Source: Rhytidiadelphus loreus (Eukaryota; Streptophyta; Bryopsida; Hypnales; Hylocomiaceae). From it: a DNA stretch of 64,000 nt. A program made the position numbers and the translations under genes. Location: positions 41,483,001 to 41,547,000 of the forward strand of contig OX344765.1 of the NCBI GenBank assembly GCA_947034895.1. Reading direction: 5' to 3'. Every line of letters begins with the position of its first letter. Positions within the stretch are counted from its first letter, which is position 1. Below the pieces are notes generated by a model. The model was given only the letters and a program-made list of their open reading frames with translations, had not been told where the DNA came from and searched no databases. Positions 34,801 through 46,332 of the stretch are shown piece by piece.

Positions 34801-35518
34801 AAAGTTATTTTTGAGGCTTGGCCCTATTTTCGCTCCTGGACAACAGACAACTAGATGCTGTCTCATCTGGACCACAGCATATTCCGTTCACACAGTACTA
34901 CGTAGTGCTTGAAACTTGCATAACCGAGTGAACTTTTAAAAATTATAGCCAAGGGTTCCTTGATTTGCTTAAAGAAAAAATCTGGGAGGGAAAATCTTCC
35001 TCTAATAGAGATATGGCAGGGTGAGTCGAATTGCTTTTCTTCACTTGATAAAATATGGTCTAAGTTGTCATGTATAAGCAACCACGAGAAGACCCACATA
35101 ACAACAGTTAGATCTTCTCATGAGTCTTTCCCTGACCTCCCTCGTATTAGATTTTCGCTTGGCTTGATTATGGGCTTGTGGCAGCTTATTGTATGTGCGA
35201 GAAAACATAAAAAATTCATGTCTTGGGCTCATTCTTGACTGTCAATGTGTGTATGGTTTCTAGGCTTGGACCAACGGACGGTTCCGAAGTGTGGAGCACA
35301 GGGCTGTGGTGAATGAAACCGAGGCAAGGATGTCCATGGTTTACTTTGCATCGCCCCCTGCCAAATCGGCCATTCAAATACCGCAAGCGCTTGTCTCTGC
35401 CCAGCATCCTTTGCAGTTCAAGCCCTCCTTCACGTGGGAGGAGTACAAGGCCCATCTGTTCCAGAAACACATTGGAGGAAATGGAGTCAAAACCTCCAAG
35501 GAATGGCTGAGAAAGTAA
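31850..35518 (+). CDS. 2-oxoglutarate/Fe(II) dioxygenase, gibberellin 20-oxidase-like
   Basis: Three exons, 31850-32451, 32764-33091 and 35264-35518, with GT-AG introns, give 394 residues. An N-terminal DIOX_N-type domain carries FIWP (57-60), as in GA 20-oxidases, and LPTVDLSAL (78-86). The catalytic core has NYYPPC (249-254), the iron ligands H266-x-D268 and H322, and the 2-oxoglutarate-binding R332-x-S334. The stretch from IGDTF through HRAVVN and the FTWEEY..WL tail also follow GA20ox. The GA20ox signature LPWKET is altered here to KPWIDRF (168-174). The family oxidises C-20 of gibberellin precursors in the cytosol; the altered motif leaves the substrate open, perhaps another diterpenoid. 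The ATG chosen is the first in frame and gives a normal length. Neighbours are repeats, so context adds nothing. Confidence 0.92.
33092..33570 (+). repeat. Diverged tandem repeat in intron 2, three copies of 155-170 bp
   Basis: Units start near 33092, 33261 and 33416. They share gtaacc-type starts, a gactgcaac block, gtctctttgcaact-like blocks, a tgataattgtgatc-like block, cgtggctcgatt, tttcactt and ggtggtataac-like blocks. A fourth copy may begin at about 33571. The first copy begins at the intron's 5' splice site, so the expansion is anchored at the exon 2 boundary. It lies in a 2172-bp intron, far longer than intron 1 (312 bp). Confidence 0.75.
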
Positions 35519-35971
35519 AGCCCATGTCAGTTTGATTCTTTCGCAACACCTTGCAAAGAAAATGACCGCTGATGCCAATATAAATTCCTTCCAATCCGTA
35601 GCGAGCTTTACTAACAGTGTGCCTGCCTAGTAGTAAGGGTAGCAAGCACACTATGGCATAGTAGCATACAGTAGTCTTCATTCACATTGTTTTTGAACTA
35701 AAGTTCTTCATCTGTGCCTCGTAGAATGAATTTCTAAGTTGCCTGCATCTCTACCTGCGCATTTCATGCTTCTGGTATTGATACCCCCACTCCATTTGTC
35801 AGGAGTGCTACTGATTTAGAAGAGCGTCGCTTGCTAGAAATTAACTTCGCCAGATGATGATGATGGTGATGGTGTACAGAGCCATTTGAGGCTCAAAACT
35901 CGGTCAGTGGTGAGTTTTGAAATGGGCTCATGTATCCCTGGAACGCCGCGGACATTCAAAGTTCGGATGAC

Positions 35972-35977
35972 AATAAA
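35972..35977 (+). promoter_or_regulatory. Polyadenylation signal AATAAA of the dioxygenase gene
   Basis: An exact AATAAA lies 454 bases after the stop codon, at the end of the GC-richer gene island. AT-rich repeat DNA follows. Near-upstream signals in plants are loose, so earlier sites, such as the aatataaa-like sequence near 35578, are also possible. Confidence 0.4.
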
Positions 35978-35980
35978 AAA

Positions 35981-38749
35981 ACGAGCTGGACGGAAATTGG
36001 AAGCGTTTCTTCATCCAATTTTTCTTATTGATCTTTCATGGTGGCTTATATATGAAGATCATGCAATTGAGTTTGCATTTTTTCTAGTGTTTGTCTTCAT
36101 GTAAATGAGAAGTTGGTAAAAAAACTGGATCTCAAAATATGTCATTTTAGATTTTTTGTGAATTTGGGGATGTTGTTGCTCTTTTCTCTAAATCTGAAAT
36201 TTCTCCTTAAAAAAATATTTTTTGAGTTTGAGCTTGACTAATTATGGAATGAAGTTCATTTACTCTAGTTTCTACTCTAATTTTAATTTTGAAAAAAATC
36301 CTTAAAATTGAATATCTTATTGCAATTTGAACTTTTGGTGTATTTTCAATTTTTATTGAATTCTTATTATAGAATGATGTGGAACTAATTGTGATTACAC
36401 TATGATGTTCTTCAAGATAATACACACAAATTGTAAAAAATTTAGATTTTATGAGATGATTTTCTACTTGAAATGATTTTTCTTCACTTTTTCTTCAAAA
36501 ATTCTCAAAAAACAACACTTTTCCACAAAAAAAATCTAAAAATATTGTGAAGTAAAGAAGACATGTTATATCATCTTTGAAAAATGAAAATAAAAATATC
36601 GGTTCACACATAGTTGCTAAATGGGAGTATACAAAGTGATGGAATTTGACCTCCATAGGCCAAGTATTTCAAGGATATATATCTATCATGCAAAGATTCC
36701 AAGTTTTAGTGATGCCCCATATAACTATGTACTCAATTGCAATATTTTTTGCTTTGTATGCTCTAATTTTTCACTAAATAGGAGTAGAGATTTTTTCTAG
36801 AGAAGAAATTCAATGTCTTTTAGATGTCTTAAAATTTTCAATATTCTTGACAAAAGATTGAAATTATTATGAATTCTAGAAGAATAAGTGATAGAAATTC
36901 ATATCAAATTCAAAAAATGCTTAAATTTTTTATAAATTTCACTATTGCTATATATTGTAGTTTGGAAGTTAGAACGTCATGGTGTAAACTAAATCAATAG
37001 ACCTTCACAAAATTTTCAAATTTGAATTGAAACTAGACTTAGTAAGCTTCATTTCATTAGTTGGGCTCAATTCAAAAAAAAACATTTTAATGTCTAAAAT
37101 TCAGGTCAAGAGAAAGGATGTACAAGTTGCCAAATTGCACAAAAAGAGCATCTTTAATTAGTCACCCGTTTTTTAGTATCTTCTTATATGTAGAGATCAA
37201 TAATACCTCTATAAGGGAATTTCCACAACCATCCACTCAAGATACATTCAAAGAATTATCCAAAAAAGGATTGAACGAAAATCTCAATCCTTCATCCAAA
37301 AAAAATTCATCTAAAATCATCATGGAGTCACTTTTGGTTGACTATCTCCATACGCATTCAAAGATTAATCCCTAAATGTACAATACATAAAAACTATTCC
37401 CTAATAGATAATAGATAATGGATGGATAATGAATGTTTTGAAAAGTGCACTTCATTGAAGAAACTTCAATAGAAAGAAAAAAAATTATTCTATATGAATC
37501 GATGGTAAGGATACTTTAGAGGAGTTAGTATTTTTCTTAAATGATCTTATTATCTTAATTCAAGCACTTAAAGATTAATTTCCACTACACAATTATCCAG
37601 TGAAGTTCTTGAATTTTTTTTCTTGTTGATTTGTGTACTTTGAAAAACTTTAGAGCCTTGCTGGATAGAAAATGGTTGTTATGTCATCTATTTTCATTTG
37701 AACAATTGCATTGACACATTTTCAGTTAGTAGCTGGTATTTCATTATGGTATTATTGACTTTTCTACATAAGAATATGCTCAATTTATGGATCTTTTTGT
37801 AATGAATGTTGGTAGCTTCAAGTTCCTGGTTCATTATATAAATTTTATCCATAAAAGAATATTTTTAAAATTTGAACCAAACCAATGAAATGAAGTTCAT
37901 CAAATCCATTTTCTACTCCAATTTAAAAATCTTAAATTTTCCTTAAATTGAACATTCAATTGCAATTGTTGCAATTTGAACTTTGGTCCTATAATAATGG
38001 TCTATTGATTTTTTATTTATAGAAAGACCCCCAAACATGGTTTATATCATGATACATTGTGAAGGATTTTGGTCTTTGAAGTTCATATGCATGCATTAAT
38101 TATAGATTATGACAAATTAAAAATATTTAATTCAAACTATCAATAATCAAACTAAGATAAACAATATTCATGTTTGAGTATAATTGTGAAAGGTTATGAC
38201 ATATTGTTTTCTAAATGAGCTCAAATTCAATATAAGTTGTCTTGCCCCCTCATTGCACAGCATAGATGCTTAAATTAATATTTTTGTATCAACTCTTTAA
38301 AGATCAATTGTTTAAGTTTTAAACAATATATAAATAAAAATATATTCAATACAAGGCCCTATACCTACAAAACTCAGTTTTCTACCAATCCAATAGTTTG
38401 TAGATTTTTGCATGTTTTTCTTTAATATAAAGTTGTGTAGTGGTAATTTCACCTTTTAGAGTATACAAGATGTGAGTGATCCTTATCCAATAGAAGTCAA
38501 TGAAGAGATTGCATGATTTTATACTCAAGAATTTGCTTCCCAAAGATTCAATGCATGGTATGCACTTATTGAAATATAAATGTGTATTTATAAAGTGGCA
38601 TTCACAATAGTGAAATCTTGAAAAAATTATTATTCACACAATCTCTAGAGTGGTTAACCTTTAATAGATGGATTGGATAAATAGCAGTTACGATTAATGT
38701 TTTATTTTTATTTTCAAACGGAGTTTTTATTTCTTTAAAATTAAAAAAA
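35981..38749. other. AT-rich intergenic DNA containing an old repeat
   Basis: No gene is recognised. The segment 36840-37230 shares ordered, diverged matches with 43930-44310 (atggtgtaaac/atggagtc, agttgggct, gtccaa/gtc..aattca, agagtaaag/agagaaagg, cttatatgtagag, agggaatttcc). This is a dispersed repeat of unknown class. An 85-codon frame at 37118-37375 lies partly within it and has no known domain. Confidence 0.4.
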
Positions 38750-39240
38750 AAAATCTATTTTGTAGGAATTTTTTTCATCTTTCTAAATATCACATTTTAA
38801 GCCATTTGGAGCTAGGATATATTTAGAAAAAAAATATTATGAAAATGCAAAGATTGGCAATTCCCTTGCATTTTTGCATCTTTAGAGAGGTGATATTTCC
38901 TTTGAGAAGATCTATATCTTGTGGGTTCTTTTGGGCTCCTATAGAATCTTTTGAAAGATCTTGAGGGTTGATTTGAAGGCCAAGTAGGGCTATTGAACAA
39001 TGTCCGGCAAGTGATCTTGAAGGGTTGATTTCCAAATTATGTCTTGGCTCTTCTAACCTTATATATTGATTGCAAAAACTTGGTCTAATAGAAACACTTT
39101 GAATTTGAAGTCGATTTGTTTGCATAGTGTCCTATATAAACTTTAAGCTTTAATTGTACTTTTACACTTAAATACAAGTTTAGGATGATATTTTGGAGTC
39201 ACAAATTAATAAGCACAAAATGTTGATGCAAAGCAATGAG
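38750..39240 (+). repeat. Dispersed repeat, copy 2 (partner at 5590-6130)
   Basis: It has the same order of diverged blocks as the copy at 5590-6130: gccatttggagct, agattggcaatt, gagaggtg, tttgagaaga, gttgatttcc.aaattatgt, ctttgaatttgaagt and tagtgtcc.ata. It is non-coding and no termini could be defined. Confidence 0.5.
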
Positions 39241-40212
39241 CAATCCAAAGAATTTTACTTCTTCAAACACTACTTTGGTAACTTTTGATTGAGCTTTGAT
39301 TATTTACATTTAGTTTGAAATTGACATAAGTACGAGATTTAAGAATAACATCCTCTAAAATCCTTATGGATTTTGAGATATTGTCTATTCTTAGAAAATA
39401 TCACCAATAACACTTAGTTCTAACAGTGAATTCATTCCATTTGGGATTAATTTTTAGGCTCCTAAATACAATGTAACATGTGCTCACAACTTGATATGTA
39501 GAAGATGTACAATGAGATGTGTACAATAAATGATGGATTTTGAGGAGAAGATCTACAACCAAATGAATGGTGTATATGAAGAGTCTATAAATTCACATTA
39601 GATTCCAAGAGTGGCTATGAAAAGCCATGATCAATGACATTAAGACTACAATCCTTTGTTAGATTGAAGACTCTTGATATATTATCAAATTTCTTTATAT
39701 GAATTAGATTTTGGTTCTTTTTTATTTTTTTATTAAAATGACTTGGAGATTTTTTTCATAGAGGGTAGAACATTAAGTATTTTGCACAATATATTTGCTT
39801 TTATTGTTAAAATATGATCCTCTAAATGATTACTTATTGTCACAAAGTTTACTTCCAAAAAGAGTAACACTTGCATGTCCATGCCATTAAACTAAGATAG
39901 GGATGCCCAAATGTACCAAATAGATACTCAATGGCATGAAACCGTCACTTGATGAGATGCTCACATCGTGTACATCTCCTAAACTAATATGTACCTATTC
40001 TTGAAGAAACGAGTCTAGAACATCTACCAAACAACTTTGCTAATTTTTGCTAATTGTCACCAAATGATGTATTTTTGGGCACATTCAAATCTCCTATTAC
40101 TTGCCTATGAGAAAAAACACATGTTTTTTTACCAATCTAATTATAGGAACGGTTCATAGTATTGTGTATCTCTACTTTACTTCCAAGAGACGCCAATCGT
40201 GATGGTCCAACA
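39241..40212. other. AT-rich intergenic DNA
   Basis: No gene, RNA or defined element is seen. Confidence 0.5.
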
Positions 40213-41040
40213 TTATTATCATTATTATTATAAATTAGATAATGACTATGGAGGGTGGCCAATACAACCTATAGGATTGCCTACTAAAGTGGCAAAGCGA
40301 CAAAAGAACATCCCACACGTTGTTTGACACCATCCATGGCCATTATTGTTTGTAACAGCCATGACCAAAATTCTCAATACGTGGTGTGGCACTAATTATT
40401 TGCCAATCGGTTCCTACAGATTGCTAGCTAGTCGTTTTCAATAGGTGCCCACCGGCCATTCACAGTATGTCAATTATTTGTTACTTGGCCAATCTTCCTA
40501 AGCAAACGGCCACCGACCAATCACACTATGTCAATTATTTGTTGCTTGGCCAATCATCCCAAGCAGCCAGCTAGGGTTGAAATGTCACAAAGGGCACACA
40601 TTACGAGTGATCATTTGCTTGCTTGTAGCCAATTGTAGAGCACCATGTTGGAGATAATTCTATTATTATGAATTGGATAATGACCATAGAGTGTGGCCAA
40701 TACAACCTATAGGATTGCCTCAAGGTGACAAGAGCATATCCTAACAGGTTGTTTCGGCACCGTCCATGGCCATTGTTGTTCCTAATAGCCACAACCGAAA
40801 TTCTCTACATGTGGTGTGGCACTAATTATTTGTTGATCGGTTCCTACGGATCGCTAGCTAGTCGTTTTCAATAGGTGCCCACCGGCCAATCACAATATGT
40901 CAATTATTTGTTGCTTGGCCAATCTTTCCAAGCAGCCAACCAGCCAACCAGGGTTGAAATGTCACGAAGGGTACATATTAGTAGTGATAATTTGCTAGCT
41001 AGTAGCCAATTGTAGGACGCCACATTGGAGATAAGTCTAT
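40213..41040 (+). repeat. Two-copy tandem repeat of about 400-440 bp
   Basis: A unit from ttattata..attgataatgac through tggccaatacaaccta, ataggattgcct, ccatccatggccatt, gtggtgtggcactaatt, tagctagtcgttttcaa, taggtgcccaccgg and attatttgttgcttggcc occurs at about 40213 and again at about 40655. Copy 1 also has an extra internal duplication of about 60 bp (caccggcc..cttggccaatcttcc, then caccgacc..cttggccaatcatcc), which is why the copies differ in length. It is rich in ggccaat motifs and non-coding. Confidence 0.8.
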
Positions 41041-41399
41041 TTGTGGCCATTACGATTCCAAGGATATACAAGACCCAAATGAATGTGCAATTACAGAGTT
41101 TCAAATACAGGCTCTCTTTTGGTGCTCTGAATCTGACCACGCCAACTCTCTTTCTCTCCGTCGTCGGTGATAAGTTCCAATCTTGGTATTGTCTAGTAGT
41201 AAGCCTCCACCTGTTGGACTCGGATTAGGCAGCCAGGAGAAGCCCTTCGCTGACACGTGTGCAACAAAAGAAGTTATCTCAAAACAGTTACTTTTACTTA
41301 TTTTATTGCTTGAAGGAGAAAAAGTTTTCATCTGCCAACCCAGGTTTTTATTTGGAGCGATTTTTCACTGGAAAGCGATCACCTCCTAAAAATTCGTAA
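41041..41399. other. GC-richer patch without a recognised gene
   Basis: The DNA here is less AT-rich than its surroundings and contains short overlapping frames on both strands (60-78 codons) and an acacgtgt-like G-box near 41255. None of the frames resembles a known protein. It may be the remnant of a gene or promoter. Confidence 0.3.
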
Positions 41400-41580
41400 C
41401 TAATTCCGTGAAGGTCAAAAAAAGAATATGAAACGACTTTGTTTAGATGCCAATTCCATTATTCTTCCTTTCAAAAATTTAGTGGAATTTTTTTCAAGAA
41501 GTTTATAGCTTCCCCCAAAAGGCAATCAGCTCTTAAGTGGTTGCTTTAACAACATATACTGCCTTGAATGAATGGTTTCC
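41400..41580 (+). repeat. Uninterrupted copy of the repeat split at 8251-9230
   Basis: Blocks atatgaaacgactttg, gccaattc, cttcctttc, agcttcccccaa, ggcaatcagctcttaa and actgcctt follow in the same order as on the two sides of the TTAA element at 8338-9138, here without that insertion. Confidence 0.6.
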
Positions 41581-44489
41581 CCCTTGGAAAACAGACAAAG
41601 AAAAATCAAGCAAGAATTAGACAGTTCATGAATTGGTGAACTAAACTAATGAGGGATCCCCTCTAACTTAGAGGCTCTAATAAGAACATGACCAACAATA
41701 CTCTTCCAACAAGCCCAACCCGGTGGTTTGGGGGATGAAAGGTAAGTAGTAAATGCTTGATCTTGACAAAATATTTTCTTTGGCACATCCAAGATTGCAA
41801 CTTTGGAGGGACAACAACTACACTTGAAAACTACACTAAATAGTGAAATTAGGTTGCTCTACACTAATTTCTTGACATTTGACACTATATAAATATTTGT
41901 TGTTACCACACTAGAATGTATGATTTTTTGAATTAGGTATTGTTGTAATTGGACCTCCATGTGTCCAAATGAAAATATCTTCATAAATATATGTTGACTT
42001 TGATGACTTGTAAAATAACTTTCTTGGAGTAAGGCAATTTAATTATTTAGACAATCTAATTTCAATATTTAGTGTACCTTTTCTTCTACAAATAGTTCAT
42101 TGGATTAGCGTTGATGGACATTCTTCTTACTTTGGGCCACTAGAAGTCGTGTAGTTGGTTGAAAGACAAAACACTGAGTTGCATCACTAGGACAAACAAT
42201 AATTCCCCCAAACAATAATTTGTTGTAACAAAATAGTGTCCTTGTATTTTCTCGAGATGATGTTTCCATGTATTGTTGGAGATGCTCTAAACTATATTCT
42301 TTCATCCATAAAATCAATAGTACTAGTAGTTTTCATCTAAATATAGGTTAACATATTTGTTTTTTGGATTTGGATTTGGCAATTTCACCCAATTTTCACC
42401 CATTTCTTTAGTGTTAAAGGAGCCATAGCAAGATCAGGGTAAGATTTTGGCTCCACTTTTCTAACTTAATGATTGATGTACATCTATAATCAACATTGCC
42501 CCAAATATAACACCTAAATTTGAAAAAAGCACTTGCAAAAATATAAATATTGATTACACAAGATGTATTGTACATAATCAAAATATGAAAGTCTATGAGA
42601 GCTTAGTGTTGATTTTTGATAAACCTAGAAACAATATTTTGAAAATTCATATACAATGTCCAAAATAATGGATACAAAAGGGCATTGGAATCCTCTTTCA
42701 CTTGTCAATGCAATTCATTAAAAATAAATTATATTTAATAGTAGTGTCTATGCTTAGTTGTAATTAGTAATAATTACGGGTGAGCACACCTTAGAGTAAT
42801 TCTATGAGCGCTCTTTGAAGAAAATATTTTGGGCTTTGCTCCAAATTTTTACCTTTGAAATAATGCATGAATATAATATTTGCCATGGATGATAAATTTG
42901 AAAATTCTATATTCATATTTTCAATTAAAGAATCCAAATTAAGTAGTAGAGGTCATGAAATTCAAAATCAATCACTACAAAATAAGGAGCAAGGTTTTAC
43001 ATTTGTTTCCACACAGTTGGAAAAGGAACCCCTTCCTTCCTAAAATGTTCTTAGCACTACTCTAAACAACTCCTCGATTGAAGACTTATGGTCCATAAAT
43101 TGGCTTTTTGTACATGGAATATATAATAATAATTTCTCTTAAACTTCCTTACAATATAGAACATTGTCTAAGAGAAAAATAGTAAATCTAATGACTTGTA
43201 ATTTTGAGAGGAAAGTGTCACTCAATGTTTCAAGTCTCAATTAATAAGATTTAAGCTATGCATCCTAGTTCAATTTTTAAATTCTTTTTTCAAAATCCAA
43301 GAATTTAGAATATCGATATCAACTTAGGTTGTCAACAAAAGATATGGGATAATCCACATCATTGTATATGTATTTGTACAAAATATTAAAATTAGAGGAT
43401 ACAGTTAGGTTGAATACATACATGAATATAGATATGGTACTCGTCTATCCTATTTTCTAAAACAGATTAGTGAAGGGTCAACAAATATAATGCATGTAAC
43501 TATGTAAGATATACATTGGAGTTCAACATACATAAAGGTCTAATTCAATACTCAAATGATGAAATTGAATTTCCACATTAGATTTTTAGGGGATCACATC
43601 ACTTCACACCATTTACAAGATGACATGTGGTACTTTCTTACAAAAATACCTTAATTTATGCCAAATTTGACCTTCACATAGGGTAATGGAAAAGTTTGGA
43701 GTTATTTCTCATAGTTATTAGTTGATGTAATTCTTTGTATTAACCTTAAAAGGATAGGTCTATCCTATGACCATGGAGTTACTATCAAAATCCTTCCACT
43801 TTTTATGTTCCCATTTTTTGACTATCTATGGTTAAAATTTTAATATTTGTTTTTAAAAAAAGAAAATGGCATGCTTTCTACAAACTATAAAATTTTCAAA
43901 TTCTTTTGTGGAATTTGAAATCACTTAGAATTTTTTAAGGAAAAAATGAAGGAAATTTATATAATAAAATAAAACATATTTCAAAAATCTACTTTTTTCT
44001 ATGGATGTACATAAAAGTGTAGAATATCATGGAGTCAAAATATTTATCCTATTTTCCTATTATTAGTAAATCAAGAGACTGTGGTAATAGGTTCACAATT
44101 TAAATTTCAATAAAGCCTTCAATTTTAGGAATTTTTCAAACTTTCAAGTTGGGCTAATTTTTTTTTAAAGTTCATTTTTGTGGTCCAAATTCACATCAAG
44201 AGTAAAGAACTTGAAGTACCCAAAATACACTTCATAGTGATCCATGCATTGAGCATCTACTTATATAGAAAATTCAAAATATACCATAATGAGGGAATTC
44301 CCTAAAACAAATTTGCATGAATAATAAATTCAACTTTACATCTTATAACTTTTGAAGAAAGAAACAGAAAGAATTCCAACCAGTCTAACTAATTGACATA
44401 GTAGAAGAGTCTATTCGTTTAGGGTCCCAAATCAAGCTCTAAAAGCCATTTTGAGTGACTTCTAGACTACATACTTTTATAAGAAAGGA
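41581..44489. other. AT-rich intergenic DNA
   Basis: No gene is recognised. The part 43930-44310 is the partner of the old repeat at 36840-37230. Confidence 0.45.
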
Positions 44490-45846
44490 GACTCTATAGT
44501 AGCTAAATAATTTTTGAAGGAAGGGAAGGGAGACTTGACATTTGTTAGGAGTGGTTTGGGTTAAATGATTCGATAAAAAGGAACAGATTAGAAACCGTGA
44601 GCTTGATTGTAGTAAGATAGGACATGTGTATTAGGGAGTGTTTGATTATTCTCAAAATTTTGTTTATAGAATAGGATGAATATGGCATGTTTAATGGCTT
44701 TGTTGGTAATAGTAGAGAGTGTGTGTTTTATAGTAAAGATGGGAATTTTAAGTTGTTAGTGGAGTGATTGGATTGAGGGTGCATATTTGGTGCCATGGGG
44801 TTTGGTAGTAATGACTATTAATAATTATGTATTCTAGCCAAGGTTGCAAGTGTTTGGAACGAGGCAATTATATTTATTTATCTTTTGTGTTATAGATTAT
44901 GGGAGAATTTTTCATTGCAATATGTAAATTCAATGAATTGAATGTTGTCTTGTTTTGAAGCGGTTGTCATTAGATCTTGTAAGAAGGTTGTTGTTTGTAG
45001 GCACATGTCAAGGCATAAGTCATTACAAGCATGTTGTGTTGAATTTGGGCATTCATTAGGGGAGATCAGAGGCCTCCTTAAGAATGTTTTGGGGTTGTTT
45101 TTCTTGCTATGAACCACTACAACATTGGCAGACTATTAAGTAATTAAAATTTAATTATTTTTTATTTAAAAAATATTAAAAAATATTAATCTAATGTGGC
45201 TGTCTCTTGACCATATCAAACTGTTAATTGGTGCTATTCCCATGTTCCCTACAATACAAGAATTCACAATTATTTGGAGGCCTCAAAAATCTTCTAATGG
45301 ATAAGGGTATATATACGTGGAGGAGTGTTTAATCTTGGGGTTTATTTTTTAAGATTCCCACAATTATAGGTACAACATAGTATTGTAGTGTGATAGTAGT
45401 AGTTTACATATTTTGTGAAGTGCTTTACTATGTCTTTAGATGTGTAATGTACTTTGATGTTTGGATGGGTGCAACATAGGAATAAGTACATCTATGTGTC
45501 AATTTGTTGGAAGTTAAATAGTGTACAAAGTAGGAATGGATGTTGACTTGACCATAATAGATGTTTGTCCAATACATATATTGTCCATATTAAAATTTGA
45601 CTAGGTTTATGAATTGGGCATTTGAGATGAGAGGGATGGTCTAAAATTTATTTGAGAGGGGATTATTGATGTTGGATTATTTGTTCATTTTTAATGTTTG
45701 AGAATTGTTGGGCCAATAATGTATTTGAAGGAATTTTTAGTTTGTGTAAGTATAAGTAGAGAAAGCAAATTGGTCTTGCATATGGCATCCTTTATGGTGA
45801 GGGTGAATCCTCTTTGTGTAGAAAACGAGGGACACGATGTGCTTAT
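44490..45846 (+). other. G/T-skewed block, no intact gene
   Basis: The + strand is strikingly poor in C and rich in G and T for over 1.3 kb, apart from a short AT-rich interval near 45125-45300. Runs such as gagtgtgtgttttatag and ggagtgattggattgagggtg are typical. Frames are short (up to 75 codons). The inner element at 2328-5270 has a similar skew at 2820-4100, so this may be the body of an unrecognised element, but I found no termini. Confidence 0.35.
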
Positions 45847-46096
45847 TTATAATTATGTTTGTGTAAGCATATTAGTGTGGGTACATACTTTATCTATTAT
45901 TTGAATGTTTGAATAATATATTCAAATATTCAGTCCATGGACTCCTTTTGTTGCAATTTGCAAAATTTCACTTATAATTATGTTTGTGTAAGCATATTAG
46001 TGTGGGTACATACTTTATCTATTATTTGAATGTTTGAATAATATATTCAAATATTCAGTCCATGGACTCCTTTTGTTGCAATTTGCAAAATTTCAC
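45847..46096 (+). repeat. Perfect 125-bp tandem duplication
   Basis: Positions 45847-45971 and 45972-46096 read identically, from ttataattatgtttgtg to gcaaaatttcac. Identity in neutral AT-rich DNA implies a very recent duplication or an assembly artefact. It lies 150 bp from the tRNA-Leu gene. Confidence 0.95.
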
Positions 46097-46221
46097 GTAA
46101 TAGTAAAAGTAAGATAGTCACACCTAATACTTCCAATTAAGTAATTTTACATTGTTCCTATTATTCACATTGCATCCTGAAATCTTCTTCCTTCACCAAA
46201 GTATTCCTTGAGTCATAAAAT

Positions 46222-46228
46222 AAAAAAA
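46222..46228 (-). terminator. RNA polymerase III terminator of tRNA-Leu
   Basis: A run of seven T on the minus strand starts 22 bases after the tRNA 3' end, the usual pol III stop signal. Confidence 0.7.
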
Positions 46229-46249
46229 TGATTACAAAGTAAAAGCCAT

Positions 46250-46332
46250 GTCAGCAGTGGGGTTCGAACCCACGCCCCCTTACGAAGACCAGAACTTGAG
46301 TCTGGCGCCTTAGACCACTCGGCCATGCTGAC
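46250..46332 (-). tRNA. tRNA-Leu (anticodon CAA)
   Basis: On the minus strand an 83-nt cloverleaf can be drawn. The acceptor stem is GTCAGCA with TGCTGAC. The anticodon stem is CCAGA/TCTGG, with loop CTCAAGT and anticodon CAA. A long variable arm is present, as in type II tRNAs, and the T loop is GGTTCGAACCC. A-box (TGGCCGAGTGG) and B-box (GGTTCGAACC) promoter elements are intact. No intron interrupts the anticodon loop. The stems pair well, so it is likely functional. It decodes UUG. It lies downstream of, and on the same strand as, the xylose isomerase gene. Confidence 0.97.
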
